DNA from: a virus
Direction: 5' to 3' (one strand)
IMG/VR virus record: IMGVR_UViG_3300032322_002561
Span: 62,001 to 126,000 of that record
Length of the DNA: 64,000 nucleotides
Of this stretch, positions 9,074 to 16,910 are shown piece after piece. Position 1 is the stretch's first letter; each line of letters opens with the position of its first letter. The notes beneath the pieces are model-generated. The model worked only from the letters and a program-made list of their open reading frames with translations. It was not told the DNA's origin and searched no databases. A program made the translations under genes and the position numbers.

Positions 9074-9362
9074 GATATCTAAGCACAAACCAAGTCTGTG
9101 CGGCTTCGCTGTAGAAATCCAAGTGAACTTGATCTTCATAGTGATAGCGGTGATTCCAACCTTCGCTTTTCATGATTTCCCACTCGGGTTCTGGATGTGG
9201 TACTAGACCTTTGTGCCTGCGTATGGTAAATCCCAACTCACGCTTGCAAACAAAACTGATGGCAATCTTGGGACCAAAGTCTTCAACTAGCTGAGCCTGC
9301 AGATCACTCCACTCTTCGGGTCTGTGAAATATGATCAAGTTTTTCTTTATCGTTACCTTCAT
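9042..9362 (-). CDS. Small paralogue family protein (C-terminal F..LRY motif)
   Basis: A 106-aa protein ending in FYSEAAQTWFVLRYL, which matches the C-terminal signature of the array that continues to 11946. It starts by ATGA overlap with the upstream gene and overlaps the end of the convergent radical SAM gene by 32 bp. No known domain. Confidence 0.7.
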   Translation of the reverse strand: MKVTIKKNLIIFHRPEEWSDLQAQLVEDFGPKIAISFVCKRELGFTIRRHKGLVPHPEPEWEIMKSEGWNHRYHYEDQVHLDFYSEAAQTWFVLRYLNLQNHEKDL

Positions 9363-9676
9363 GCGCCAAACTTCAACAAGAACAAAGTGTGCTTTTGCTC
9401 ATCCAAGATTCTATACTTCAAATCCACACCCTCGGGTTGAATGGTCATTTCTATACCATAGTTTTCTCGAAGATACTCTTGGAACTCCTGTCTCACAGGA
9501 TTGTCGCTTTGATCCCATTCCTGTTTAACGGCACGCAGACGGAGATAATATGTGCTATCCTTACCTACTATGGTGTCAATCCTGGCCGCCGGAGTAGCAT
9601 AGTATTCATCTTGGGCCTGATCTGTCAAGCGTTTGGCAAATGCCTTTACACGAGTTGCGATGTCGTTTTTACTCAT
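9359..9676 (-). CDS. Small paralogue family protein
   Basis: A 105-aa protein. The first half is helical and basic; the end, DEQKHTLFLLKFG, fits the array signature (hydrophobic-x-L-K/R-aromatic). It overlaps its neighbours by 4 bp (downstream) and 8 bp (upstream). Function unknown. Confidence 0.7.
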   Translation of the reverse strand: MSKNDIATRVKAFAKRLTDQAQDEYYATPAARIDTIVGKDSTYYLRLRAVKQEWDQSDNPVRQEFQEYLRENYGIEMTIQPEGVDLKYRILDEQKHTLFLLKFGA

Positions 9677-9950
9677 CCTCCCACCATTTGATAGTTTTAG
9701 CTCGAAGCTTGACCATAGTAAACTCTTTGCGATCTACTTGTCCACGATATATACCCCAGGCCGGTTTGACCAAGTAAACACCATTGGCATTTTCCAACCA
9801 TACTCGGCGACTGTGGGACATGAAATCATCGTGGGTCTTAAAACACATCCTGCCACCTTCAGCCGGTGAGCAGTTGGGCATGCACCACAAGTGCCATCCT
9901 TCGCGGAAGGCCTTGTCTGTGCGCTCGTCTAATTCATAGTAATAATTCAT
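9669..9950 (-). CDS. Small phage hypothetical protein
   Basis: A 93-aa protein rich in Trp, Tyr and Arg with two Cys in MPNCSPAEGGRMC. The C-terminus (DRKEFTMVKLRA) is a weak version of the array motif. First gene of the 9042-9950 sub-cluster. Function unknown. Confidence 0.65.
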   Translation of the reverse strand: MNYYYELDERTDKAFREGWHLWCMPNCSPAEGGRMCFKTHDDFMSHSRRVWLENANGVYLVKPAWGIYRGQVDRKEFTMVKLRAKTIKWWEDE

Positions 9951-9959
9951 TTAAACTAA

Positions 9960-10739
9960 TTATAAGGACCATTTATAGATATTATTAATGTCTAATGGAA
10001 CAGATTTAATAGATTCTGAGTTGTAAAGTCGCAAAATCATTCTTCTATGCTTCTGTGGATAGGTTCCGAGCATTTGATCTATTTCATCTGATACAAATTG
10101 CGGTATTGGAGTTGTTTGGGATACTATATCTTGATAATCTGGCCAAGATTCTCCTCGGATGGCCAAATAATCCTCATAGGTCAAATATTTAGGTTCAATT
10201 TTAACTTTTTGTCCATAACAATGAACCCAGTCGCATTCAAAACCAAATATTCTGGCAGAATTTATAATCCATGATAAATTTGGAGTTCCGTTGGGAATTA
10301 TTTTACAATTTCCGTTCCACCCATGTAATACATTGTCTGTGGTTTCAAAAGTCCAAAACATTTCTGGATTGGCGGTCTCTGGTCCAAATACAGTTTCAAA
10401 CAAAACATGTTCAATGTTTGGTTTTAGAATATAAGAAAAAAATCTAAAATGATCAAATAAGTGATACAACACTCCAAAGCAAGTTATAGTTTGACTTTTG
10501 TTAACCAACGGCGTTAATATATCAGGATTGGTTATGTCTCCAACAACAAAATCTACGTTTCCTGTAATTTTTTCTTTGGCTTGACTGATTAATTCGTCTC
10601 TAATCTCTACAGCATATACATGTTTGGCATTATTTTTTAAAATTAAATCGGTCGATTCGCCGGTATGACAGGCCAAATCTAATACAATTTTATTTTGTAA
10701 AATTTTATTATTAATTTTTAGATATTCTATTTTGTGCAT
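9960..10739 (-). CDS. SAM-dependent methyltransferase
   Basis: A 259-aa class I methyltransferase: motif I VLDLACHTGES (about 19-29), acidic end of strand 2 in YAVEIRD, then DFVVGDITN and TCFGVLYHLFDH. It is AT-rich relative to the small genes around it, like the FkbM gene at 3576, and interrupts the array of small paralogues, so it may have been inserted there. Substrate unknown. Confidence 0.8.
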   Translation of the reverse strand: MHKIEYLKINNKILQNKIVLDLACHTGESTDLILKNNAKHVYAVEIRDELISQAKEKITGNVDFVVGDITNPDILTPLVNKSQTITCFGVLYHLFDHFRFFSYILKPNIEHVLFETVFGPETANPEMFWTFETTDNVLHGWNGNCKIIPNGTPNLSWIINSARIFGFECDWVHCYGQKVKIEPKYLTYEDYLAIRGESWPDYQDIVSQTTPIPQFVSDEIDQMLGTYPQKHRRMILRLYNSESIKSVPLDINNIYKWSL

Positions 10740-10745
10740 AATAAT

Positions 10746-10973
10746 TCACCTCCACCTCAATCTAAACATTACCGCATCTCGGTTATCCTCAAAACGAAAC
10801 GCAAAACCTTCAGTTGCCTGATATCCATGTAGGTGCCAACGACCGTGTCCAGGTGTGCTAGAACACCACTCAGTGATAGCGTTTGGATTCATATCCGCAT
10901 TGGCCAGCATGGTGTCCCAGGTCACAACCACTTCGGTCCAGTCGGGTGGTGGCCATGTTTCCAACCGATTCAT
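10746..10973 (-). CDS. Small paralogue family protein
   Basis: A 75-aa protein ending FEDNRDAVMFRLRW, a clear example of the F-x4-D-A-x2-F-x-L-R-W signature. ATGA overlap with the upstream paralogue. Trp/Pro-rich N-terminus; function unknown. Confidence 0.75.
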   Translation of the reverse strand: MNRLETWPPPDWTEVVVTWDTMLANADMNPNAITEWCSSTPGHGRWHLHGYQATEGFAFRFEDNRDAVMFRLRWR

Positions 10974-11182
10974 TCAAACTTCATCCTAAAAAAAGTCTCC
11001 TGTGCAGGATCCTTAAAAATAAATCTGGCTTCAGGGTGTGCATGCATGCTGTCATCATATCCATCATAGGGATCTGGTCGGTATTCCCAACTAAAATCTT
11101 CGTGCAACACAAGTCCATGTGCCAGGACCTGCTCTTTGAGATCTATGGCCTGCTGGGCATTTTTGACCAGGACTCGTATCAT
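10970..11182 (-). CDS. Small paralogue family protein
   Basis: A 70-aa protein (MIRVLVKNAQQA start) ending FKDPAQETFFRMKF. I moved the start to 11182 because GAGGTG stands just upstream and the ATG forms an ATGA overlap with the preceding gene. Starts with a beta strand-helix that looks like a small alpha/beta fold. Confidence 0.72.
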   Translation of the reverse strand: MIRVLVKNAQQAIDLKEQVLAHGLVLHEDFSWEYRPDPYDGYDDSMHAHPEARFIFKDPAQETFFRMKFE

Positions 11183-11400
11183 GCCCACCTCAACATGAAC
11201 CAAGTGTAATCTTCATCATGATCAAATATATAGCAAGTTTCTCCCAACTTGCTTTTGCTGACGTCCACCCTACACCTATAGGCTTTGCGCCAGCGAGCTC
11301 CATATTGTCTAGGACTTTCCATACGTTGTACCGGCAAAGCTCGAAAGGCTTTTAGATATGCTGGACCAAATGTTGGATCTGCTGTACTTACTCTAATCAT
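11179..11400 (-). CDS. Small paralogue family protein
   Basis: A 73-aa protein starting MIRVSTADP and ending FDHDEDYTWFMLRW. The start at 11400 gives an ATGA overlap and a GAGGTG ribosome site, the same arrangement as the next gene, which supports duplication of gene plus start region. Confidence 0.72.
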   Translation of the reverse strand: MIRVSTADPTFGPAYLKAFRALPVQRMESPRQYGARWRKAYRCRVDVSKSKLGETCYIFDHDEDYTWFMLRWA

Positions 11401-11615
11401 GACCACCTCAATCGGAACAACACCGCATCCTGTTCTCTACGGAACATGTAGGTGCTCTTGTAGTCTGAGTAGATACCTTGTGCCATGATATCCTCGCCCA
11501 GTTTGTACCAATCCTGATCAAACTCGCCTATGTTGGTCTTGCACCAGTCGCACACTTCTACCCAGTCGTGGCTGGTATAGCAGATGTGTGGCCAATCCTC
11601 GTCAGGCAGTTGCAT
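11397..11615 (-). CDS. Small paralogue family protein
   Basis: A 72-aa acidic protein ending FRREQDAVLFRLRW, nearly identical in its last residues to the 10746 protein. It starts 14 bp inside the upstream gene. Function unknown. Confidence 0.75.
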   Translation of the reverse strand: MQLPDEDWPHICYTSHDWVEVCDWCKTNIGEFDQDWYKLGEDIMAQGIYSDYKSTYMFRREQDAVLFRLRWS

Positions 11616-11946
11616 CCTGACTCCATTTCAGCTTGAAAAGACTCAAGGCTGTTTCGTTGACATAGATTCTGTATTCGTGATATCTACAGCTATAAGCCCA
11701 GTAGCGATTGATTTCACTAAAATCACCCAGGGAGTGATTCATACGCACCTTGCTCTTGATCATTTCTGCACGAGTTTCTATGTCCTGGCTCCATCCCCAG
11801 CTCTCGTTCATCCACTTACGCACACGATCAAAGTCCAAGACACCTGTGCCCAAGCCCCATTGCACATTCTTGCGAAACTCAATCATGTAGGGAAACTGCG
11901 TGTGGTAGGCGTAGCGTTTGTCTAACTTGGTAATGTGATAGTTCAT
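11602..11946 (-). CDS. Small paralogue family protein, longest array member
   Basis: A 114-aa protein with the signature VNETALSLFKLKW followed by a short tail. ATG at 11946 preferred over GTG at 11952. It is the first gene of the array, downstream of the hairpins at 11965-12023 that separate it from the MoxR gene. Confidence 0.7.
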   Translation of the reverse strand: MNYHITKLDKRYAYHTQFPYMIEFRKNVQWGLGTGVLDFDRVRKWMNESWGWSQDIETRAEMIKSKVRMNHSLGDFSEINRYWAYSCRYHEYRIYVNETALSLFKLKWSQDATA

Positions 11947-11964
11947 ATGCACTCGTTAAAAGGT

Positions 11965-12023
11965 GGAAGGCTGTAGCGACACAGCCTGTGAATTCCACAG
12001 CCTTCCGGGCCTATTTCTAGGCC
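11965..12023 (-). terminator. Tandem hairpins after the MoxR gene
   Basis: Two stem-loops: GGCCTA/TAGGCC around 12011-12026 at the stop codon, and a 10-bp stem GGAAGGCTGT/ACAGCCTTCC (11965-12006) with a nested repeat of ACAGCC in its loop. No T-tract follows, so this may be a processing or attenuation site rather than a simple terminator. Confidence 0.45.
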
Positions 12024-13102
12024 GAAGCTTGAAGGATATACTTGCCGTACCGGTTGTGGAACTCATCAAAGTTCTTGAGCTTGGTAGGCATGAACGGAAG
12101 ATTGTATGTGGTCAACGCAATTCTAGCACCCATTACAACCAACTCGGTCTCAAAGTTCTGCATCATGTACTTGAAGAAATGATCAGCCATTTCGTGGAAC
12201 TGTTTGTCTGGTACTTTACGCTCAATAGCACCCTTTAGCTCGTAGCACATGCCAATGACCAACGAATACATGGCTGACACTTCTTTGACATCAAGATCCT
12301 TGACCTTGCCTGCCAAAATATCTTCTGGTTTAGGCATGCGTCCAGCAATCTTGCGGTGTGCCATAAACTTGACAGCAAGACCTTCGCCCACGGTGCCAGC
12401 AATCAAGTTCATAATGGTGTCATCGTCGGCATCTTCATCTTCCAAAAACTGGCTGACAAAGGTCCATGACCTTGGTGTTGCAAAGGCACGGCTTGCGCTC
12501 TTGGGATCAAAGTCATACAAGTCTTGCTTGGCAAAACTCAAGTAACCCACAACATCTGAGTGGATGCCGTTGTTGACAGCCCACTCTTGCCACGACGGAA
12601 AGTCCACACGCATTTCTTGGTGTACAAAACGATTGCTCAACGGAGTTGGCATTCTATAGCTCACGCCCTTGTCTGACTCACGATTACCAGCAGCCACCAT
12701 GACCACATTGTCAGGCAAAAAGTATTTGCCACTACGACGATTCAAGATTAGTTGATAAGCCGCGGCTTGCACACTGGGAGCAGCCGAATTCATCTCATCG
12801 AGGAATAACACAACAATGGGATATTGGCTGGCCAATTCTTCTGTTGGCAAGTCCACGGGTTCGGCCCAGTCCATTTTACCCGAGTCTTTGTTGTAAAACG
12901 GAATACCACGGATATCTGTGGGCTCCATCTGACCAAGTCGGAGGTCGATCATGTGGCCACCCAGTTCCTGGGCAATTTCGGCCACCAATTCCGATTTACC
13001 AATACCAGGAGGCCCCCAGAGGAATACTGGGCGTTTTTTGGCAAATGCTTTGAGCAGACTTTTACGGGCCTGCACCGATGTTACTGTTCTTGTATCTGAC
13101 AT
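12017..13102 (-). CDS. MoxR-type AAA+ ATPase
   Basis: A 361-aa AAA+ ATPase: Walker A GPPGIGKS (about 31-38), Walker B VVLFLDEMNSA (about 95-105), sensor region VMVAAGNRESDKG and arginine-finger region PTPLSNRF. MoxR ATPases act as chaperones with VWA partners; the VWA metallopeptidase at 5667-6959 is the obvious partner although about 5 kb away. Own promoter at 13145-13173. Role in infection unknown. Confidence 0.88.
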   Translation of the reverse strand: MSDTRTVTSVQARKSLLKAFAKKRPVFLWGPPGIGKSELVAEIAQELGGHMIDLRLGQMEPTDIRGIPFYNKDSGKMDWAEPVDLPTEELASQYPIVVLFLDEMNSAAPSVQAAAYQLILNRRSGKYFLPDNVVMVAAGNRESDKGVSYRMPTPLSNRFVHQEMRVDFPSWQEWAVNNGIHSDVVGYLSFAKQDLYDFDPKSASRAFATPRSWTFVSQFLEDEDADDDTIMNLIAGTVGEGLAVKFMAHRKIAGRMPKPEDILAGKVKDLDVKEVSAMYSLVIGMCYELKGAIERKVPDKQFHEMADHFFKYMMQNFETELVVMGARIALTTYNLPFMPTKLKNFDEFHNRYGKYILQASA

Positions 13103-13144
13103 GGCTGTGTCCTTTATAGAGTTAGAAAATTACTGCAAGTAAGT

Positions 13145-13173
13145 ATTATATAAAATAATGTTTTTTAGGTCAA
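13145..13173 (-). promoter_or_regulatory. Sigma70-like promoter
   Basis: Minus-strand -35 TTGACC (13168-13173), 17-bp spacer, -10 TATAAT (13145-13150), upstream of the MoxR gene. Confidence 0.8.
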
Positions 13174-13181
13174 CCAGGTCG

Positions 13182-13188
13182 CTAAATA
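13182..13188 (+). promoter_or_regulatory. T4-late-like promoter element
   Basis: CTAAATA on the + strand, 22 nt before the ATG at 13211; resembles late promoters of T4-like phages. The only + strand gene nearby is the one it precedes. Confidence 0.45.
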
Positions 13189-13210
13189 ATCCTGTTCCCA
13201 TTTGACCCTT

Positions 13211-13849
13211 ATGCACACTGCTTGTTATCCTGATTGGCACTATACTCCTTTACAAATTGACAATCTAGAGCAGATTAGATCTGAACTTGAGCACCTGTTC
13301 AATGACCTGTACACTCCCGGTCAACCGGTAACTTTTATCAATTTTGATCACAATACCAAACACTGGCAACGTCTGCTGGCTCTACAACAGTGGTTGGATA
13401 ATACCAATCGCGCTCGTGATCGCTGGATCAATTGTTATTTCAGTGCCAGTCAAAATGGATTGTGTCCCATACATGTGGACTATACCAGTGAACACAAGTT
13501 TTTGGCCATCAATATTCCGGTGTTAAACTGTGACAACAGTTGGATAGCCTGGTATGACACCAACATTGAAGTCAACAATCCCATCAAGGCTGTGCAACGT
13601 GGAAACAACACCAATGAACTTGTAATTTTTGATGAACACACCTACCAAGATGTGATGGTCACTCCGCAATCATTTTGGTGCGATCAGGAACATGCTCGCG
13701 AAATAGATCGTGCCAGTTGTGATCAGCCCATGATGATCAATAACACAGTGCCACATCGTCCTATAGTGGCGCATGATCGACTTAGAGTCATGTTTTCACT
13801 GCGACTGACGCCGGCCAGTTTTGAACACGATGTCATGCCCTTTTTGTGA
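13211..13849 (+). CDS. Putative 2-oxoglutarate/Fe(II)-dioxygenase-like protein
   Basis: A 212-aa protein. IHVDYTSEHK (HxD) and the later NNTVPHRP...RLRVMFSLRL fit the His-Asp...His...Arg arrangement of double-stranded beta-helix dioxygenases, but the assignment is from motif spacing only. I chose the ATG at 13211; the in-frame TTG at 13202 lacks a better ribosome site. Single + strand gene between minus-strand units; converges on the NeuD-like gene with a 17-bp overlap. Confidence 0.5.
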   Translation: MHTACYPDWHYTPLQIDNLEQIRSELEHLFNDLYTPGQPVTFINFDHNTKHWQRLLALQQWLDNTNRARDRWINCYFSASQNGLCPIHVDYTSEHKFLAINIPVLNCDNSWIAWYDTNIEVNNPIKAVQRGNNTNELVIFDEHTYQDVMVTPQSFWCDQEHAREIDRASCDQPMMINNTVPHRPIVAHDRLRVMFSLRLTPASFEHDVMPFL

Positions 13850-14543
13850 TTCTCCGGCAAACTCGGTCATGCATGGTGTAGACCGAATTGTCCGGCACAT
13901 TAGTGGTAACAGTGCTACCAATATAAACAATTGAATTGGCTCCAATTTCTAATTGCTTTTTTTTGCGTGCCATGAGTATGCAACCCACACCTATTCTGCA
14001 GTTATCTTTGATGGTTACATGTGCCAAAGTACTGGCTGCACCCACAATCACATTGTTTCCGATCACAGTATCGGTTCCAATATTGCTTCTCCAATCTATA
14101 GCACTGTAGTTGCCAATGGTGATACGACTGATAAAAATTGTACCGCCCAAGATCAAAACACCGTGGCCTATGCTCACAGAGTCACGCCCGTGGAAAAACT
14201 GAGCACTGGGATGAATCAAATTTACTACATTGACCTGGCTGGATTCCAAGAGTTGTATTCGTGTTTGTCTTAGTTCTTCGCCAGTATTTCCGGTACCTGC
14301 TATGTCCTGACTGCCGTCCCACCAATCTGCAAGAAAAAAATCATATTGTCTCCACACACAATCTGGATTCATGAGATCACGTTCGTCACCAATCACTGGA
14401 ATGCCATCTATGTAGTCAGTGTTTCCCCAGTAGTGATGATCTAAAATTCCTAGAATTTCATAGCCAAGATCACGTGCAGTAAAAACTATATCACTGAGAT
14501 TCCACCTACTACCAACTAGTACGAGTTTTTTAGAGGTTTGCAT
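13833..14543 (-). CDS. NeuD-like sugar O-/N-acyltransferase
   Basis: A 236-aa protein: N-terminal PglD/NeuD-type Rossmann-like domain (KLVLVGSRWNLSDI), then a left-handed beta-helix with hexapeptide repeats (IGHGVLILGGTIF, IGNYSAIDWRSNIG, IGNNVIVGAAS). Such enzymes acetylate bacillosamine-like or sialic acid sugars. Start at MQTSKK puts the first strand at the N-terminus; a longer frame to 14579 is open. Fits the aminosugar genes in the window. Confidence 0.78.
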   Translation of the reverse strand: MQTSKKLVLVGSRWNLSDIVFTARDLGYEILGILDHHYWGNTDYIDGIPVIGDERDLMNPDCVWRQYDFFLADWWDGSQDIAGTGNTGEELRQTRIQLLESSQVNVVNLIHPSAQFFHGRDSVSIGHGVLILGGTIFISRITIGNYSAIDWRSNIGTDTVIGNNVIVGAASTLAHVTIKDNCRIGVGCILMARKKKQLEIGANSIVYIGSTVTTNVPDNSVYTMHDRVCRRITKRA

Positions 14544-14584
14544 GCGTGCTTTATATATCAACACACAACAAGGCACCATTAGAA

Positions 14585-14602
14585 TCCGGTTACGAATCCG
14601 GA
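14585..14602. repeat. CCGG hairpin repeat, copy 1
   Basis: TCCGGTTACGAATCCGGA: 5-bp inverted repeat just after the pstS stop. A near copy is at 15717-15734 after the glycosyltransferase stop. Both sit at 3' ends of phosphate-block genes and may act as RNA 3'-end hairpins. Confidence 0.5.
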
Positions 14603-14634
14603 ACCACTCTATGATTGTGGTCGATTTTAAAATT

Positions 14635-15642
14635 TTACTTCTTGATCAAGGCCCACTGCTCTCGGCGGATACGATCTGTCACAGCCTTAGGTAGTGGCAC
14701 ATAATCTAGCTCTAGAGCACTCTTGGCACCGTTGTCCCACGACCAGGCAAAGAACTTGAGCACTTCTTGTGTGGCTTTGACATCCTTGGGTTCACGATAC
14801 ACCAGGATGAATGTGGCACCTGTGATGGGCCAAGCATCAGCACCTTTTTGATTTACCAAGCTGATGCCCATGCCGGGTGTCTTGAACCAGTCAGCGTCAC
14901 GGGCAGCCGCGGCAAATGTCTTGTCATCGGGATCCACATACCGGCCATCACGATTCTGCATCTTCATATGGGTAAGATTATTTTTCTTGGCATAGGCATA
15001 TTCCACATAACCAATTGAACCTTTGACACGAGCCACGTTGGCCGCAACACCTTCGTTGCCTTTGCCACCCACGGCTGTTGCTGGAATCCATTTGACTGCC
15101 GCGCCTTTGCCCATGCGTTCAGCCCAGGGCTTTGACACTTCGTTCAAGTAGTCGGTAAAGATGAATGTTGTACCTGATCCATCCGCACGATGTATCACAG
15201 TGATGGCCTGGTCAGGTAAGGTCCGACCTGGGTTTAATGCGGCAATTTTTGGGTCGTTCCATTTGGATACGGTTCCAAGGTAAATGTCTGCTAACACTGG
15301 GCCTGTGAGCTGTAGTTCGCCTGGTTTGAATCCGTCTAGGTTAATGATAGGAACTACACCACCCAGCACTGTGGGAAACTGGATCAGGCCAGCCTGTGCC
15401 AGATCTGCCACATTCATAGGAGCATCTGTGGCTCCAAAATGTACTGTACCGGCACGGATCTGTTTGATACCGCCCGAGCTACCAATACTCTGATAATTGA
15501 GCTTGACTCCGCTGACTTTTTCATAGTCTTTGGACCATTTGGCATAAACGGGATATGGGAATGTGGCACCAGCGCCGGTGATTTCTACAGCAGACACTGA
15601 AGTCGCTAATACTGTTAATACAGCGGCTAAAAACTTTTTCAT
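14635..15642 (-). CDS. pstS: Phosphate-binding periplasmic protein PstS
   Basis: High-affinity phosphate-binding subunit of the PstSCAB ABC importer. The N-terminus is a signal peptide (MKKFLAAVLTVLATSVSAVE). Phosphate-binding loops are visible as GAGATFPYPVY, SIGSSGGIKQI, FGATDAPM and RADGSGTTFIFTDYL. 335 aa, full length. The phage version would be exported and feed the host transporter, as known for pstS in cyanophages and pelagiphages. Start has AAAGGAGA. Three tandem 11-mers matching PhoB half-sites lie 40-72 nt upstream. Confidence 0.96.
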   Translation of the reverse strand: MKKFLAAVLTVLATSVSAVEITGAGATFPYPVYAKWSKDYEKVSGVKLNYQSIGSSGGIKQIRAGTVHFGATDAPMNVADLAQAGLIQFPTVLGGVVPIINLDGFKPGELQLTGPVLADIYLGTVSKWNDPKIAALNPGRTLPDQAITVIHRADGSGTTFIFTDYLNEVSKPWAERMGKGAAVKWIPATAVGGKGNEGVAANVARVKGSIGYVEYAYAKKNNLTHMKMQNRDGRYVDPDDKTFAAAARDADWFKTPGMGISLVNQKGADAWPITGATFILVYREPKDVKATQEVLKFFAWSWDNGAKSALELDYVPLPKAVTDRIRREQWALIKK

Positions 15643-15681
15643 TGAATCTCCTTTGAATTAATGTGCGATTGCACAACATTA

Positions 15682-15714
15682 CTTAATTACAATTTTGTTA
15701 CAGTTTTATGACAC
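15682..15714 (-). promoter_or_regulatory. Tandem PhoB (Pho box) half-sites upstream of pstS
   Basis: On the minus strand three adjacent 11-mers: GTGTCATAAAA, CTGTAACAAAA, TTGTAATTAAG. The 11-bp period and the sequence TGTCATAAAACTGT match the Pho box of E. coli-type pstS promoters. A possible -10 (TAATGT) follows. Implies activation by host PhoB under phosphate limitation. Confidence 0.82.
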
Positions 15715-15716
15715 AG

Positions 15717-15734
15717 TCCGGTTACGGGCTCCGG
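15717..15734. repeat. CCGG hairpin repeat, copy 2
   Basis: TCCGGTTACGGGCTCCGG, near copy of 14585-14602, placed between the glycosyltransferase stop and the pstS Pho boxes. Confidence 0.45.
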
Positions 15735-15744
15735 TGGCACCCAA

Positions 15745-16755
15745 TCATTGTGCCCGATTTGTTTCGACTAAATTATCTCTAAATATCTGCCAGCAAGCCG
15801 CCCAGGTCCAACGACTGCTAGCCTGTTCCACTTGCCTTCTGTCCAGGGTCATACAGCGTTCCACAGCATGAGCCAGGTTCCAATCCAGGTATCCAGTGAC
15901 TCCTGATTCCACTATGTCTATAGGTCCTGGCACAGGATAGGCAGCCACTGGAGTGCCACAGGCCAAGGCTTCAATGTTGACCACACCAAAGGTGTCCACC
16001 CGGCTGGCAAACACAAACACATCGGCCTGAGCATAGTAACTGGCCAGTTCAAGTCCGGTTTTGGTACCCACAAACTCTACTTCAGGATATCGCCGTTCCA
16101 GTTCCCGGCGATAAGGGCCATCACCCACAACAATCTTGTGGCACCAGGGCATGTCTAGCTCACAGAAATCATCCAGGCCTTTTTCCTTGCTCACACGTCC
16201 CACACTCAGCAACACTGGCTTGACATTTGAGCCTGTTCTTAGACTGGGACTAAAATAAGTTCTATCTACTCCACGAGTCCAGGCCACAAGATCGCCATCA
16301 AAGCCATGTGCCTGAAGTTCTTGCCGCATGGTTTCTGTTGTGGTCAGCACTCGTCCTGAATGCTTGTGAAACCATCGCAAGTAAGCATAGGTCCAGGATT
16401 CGGGTATGTAATACAGCTTGTTTAGGAATTCTGGAAACTTGGTATGATAACTAGTGTTGTAGGCCCAGTCGTGCCAGTCCATCCACAGTCGTGCCGCTAG
16501 TCCGATAGGGCCTTCTGTAGCGATATGTACATAGTCCGGATCAATCTCGTTGATCTTACGGCCAATCCTCCAGGACCATGAGATTTTAACTTCAGGATAA
16601 CCCAAAGCATTACAATGAGGGAACTGCCGGGGATCAAGATAAACAACATCATAGCCATCGCCACGAGCCAACGCCTGGATGTTCGTGAAAGTTGTGACCA
16701 CACCATTGATTTGCTCCGGTAAATTGTCTGTGACAATCAGGATTTTTTTTGACAT
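15745..16755 (-). CDS. GT4-family glycosyltransferase, candidate glycolipid synthase (Agt-like)
   Basis: A 336-aa GT-B enzyme: N-terminal TDNLPEQINGVVTTF, HIATEGPIG, then the donor-binding half with LLSVGRVSKEKGLDDF and the ExE-type FGVVNIEALACGTPV (about 255-269). It resembles diacylglycerol and sulfoquinovosyl-type transferases. It lies downstream of the PlcP-like phospholipase gene behind a Pho box. In marine bacteria PlcP and Agt together replace phospholipids by glycolipids in phosphate stress; by context I infer the same role. Acceptor not proven. Confidence 0.75.
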   Translation of the reverse strand: MSKKILIVTDNLPEQINGVVTTFTNIQALARGDGYDVVYLDPRQFPHCNALGYPEVKISWSWRIGRKINEIDPDYVHIATEGPIGLAARLWMDWHDWAYNTSYHTKFPEFLNKLYYIPESWTYAYLRWFHKHSGRVLTTTETMRQELQAHGFDGDLVAWTRGVDRTYFSPSLRTGSNVKPVLLSVGRVSKEKGLDDFCELDMPWCHKIVVGDGPYRRELERRYPEVEFVGTKTGLELASYYAQADVFVFASRVDTFGVVNIEALACGTPVAAYPVPGPIDIVESGVTGYLDWNLAHAVERCMTLDRRQVEQASSRWTWAACWQIFRDNLVETNRAQ

Positions 16756-16910
16756 TGTGTGACTACCTTGAAACTATCAAATTTGAGCCAGTAGGTGACT
16801 GTGGCCTGTGCCCGTAAACATTCTTCTTGGGTGGCAAACTCAATGCTTGCTCTTCCGGGAATGTCTTGTGGATTGTTGGTGTGTACTGCTATCAGTATCA
16901 GCAACCACAT
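16737..16910 (-). CDS. Small exported protein between plcP and the glycosyltransferase
   Basis: A 57-aa gene overlapping the plcP-like 3' end by 71 bp and the glycosyltransferase start by 19 bp. It has a good ribosome site (AAGGAGAAGG) before the ATG. The first residues MWLLILIAVHT form a short hydrophobic export signal or anchor; the rest has two Cys (31 and 53) in a compact alpha/beta-like region. No family recognised. Its position suggests it is co-translated with the lipid genes. Confidence 0.6.
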   Translation of the reverse strand: MWLLILIAVHTNNPQDIPGRASIEFATQEECLRAQATVTYWLKFDSFKVVTQCQKKS

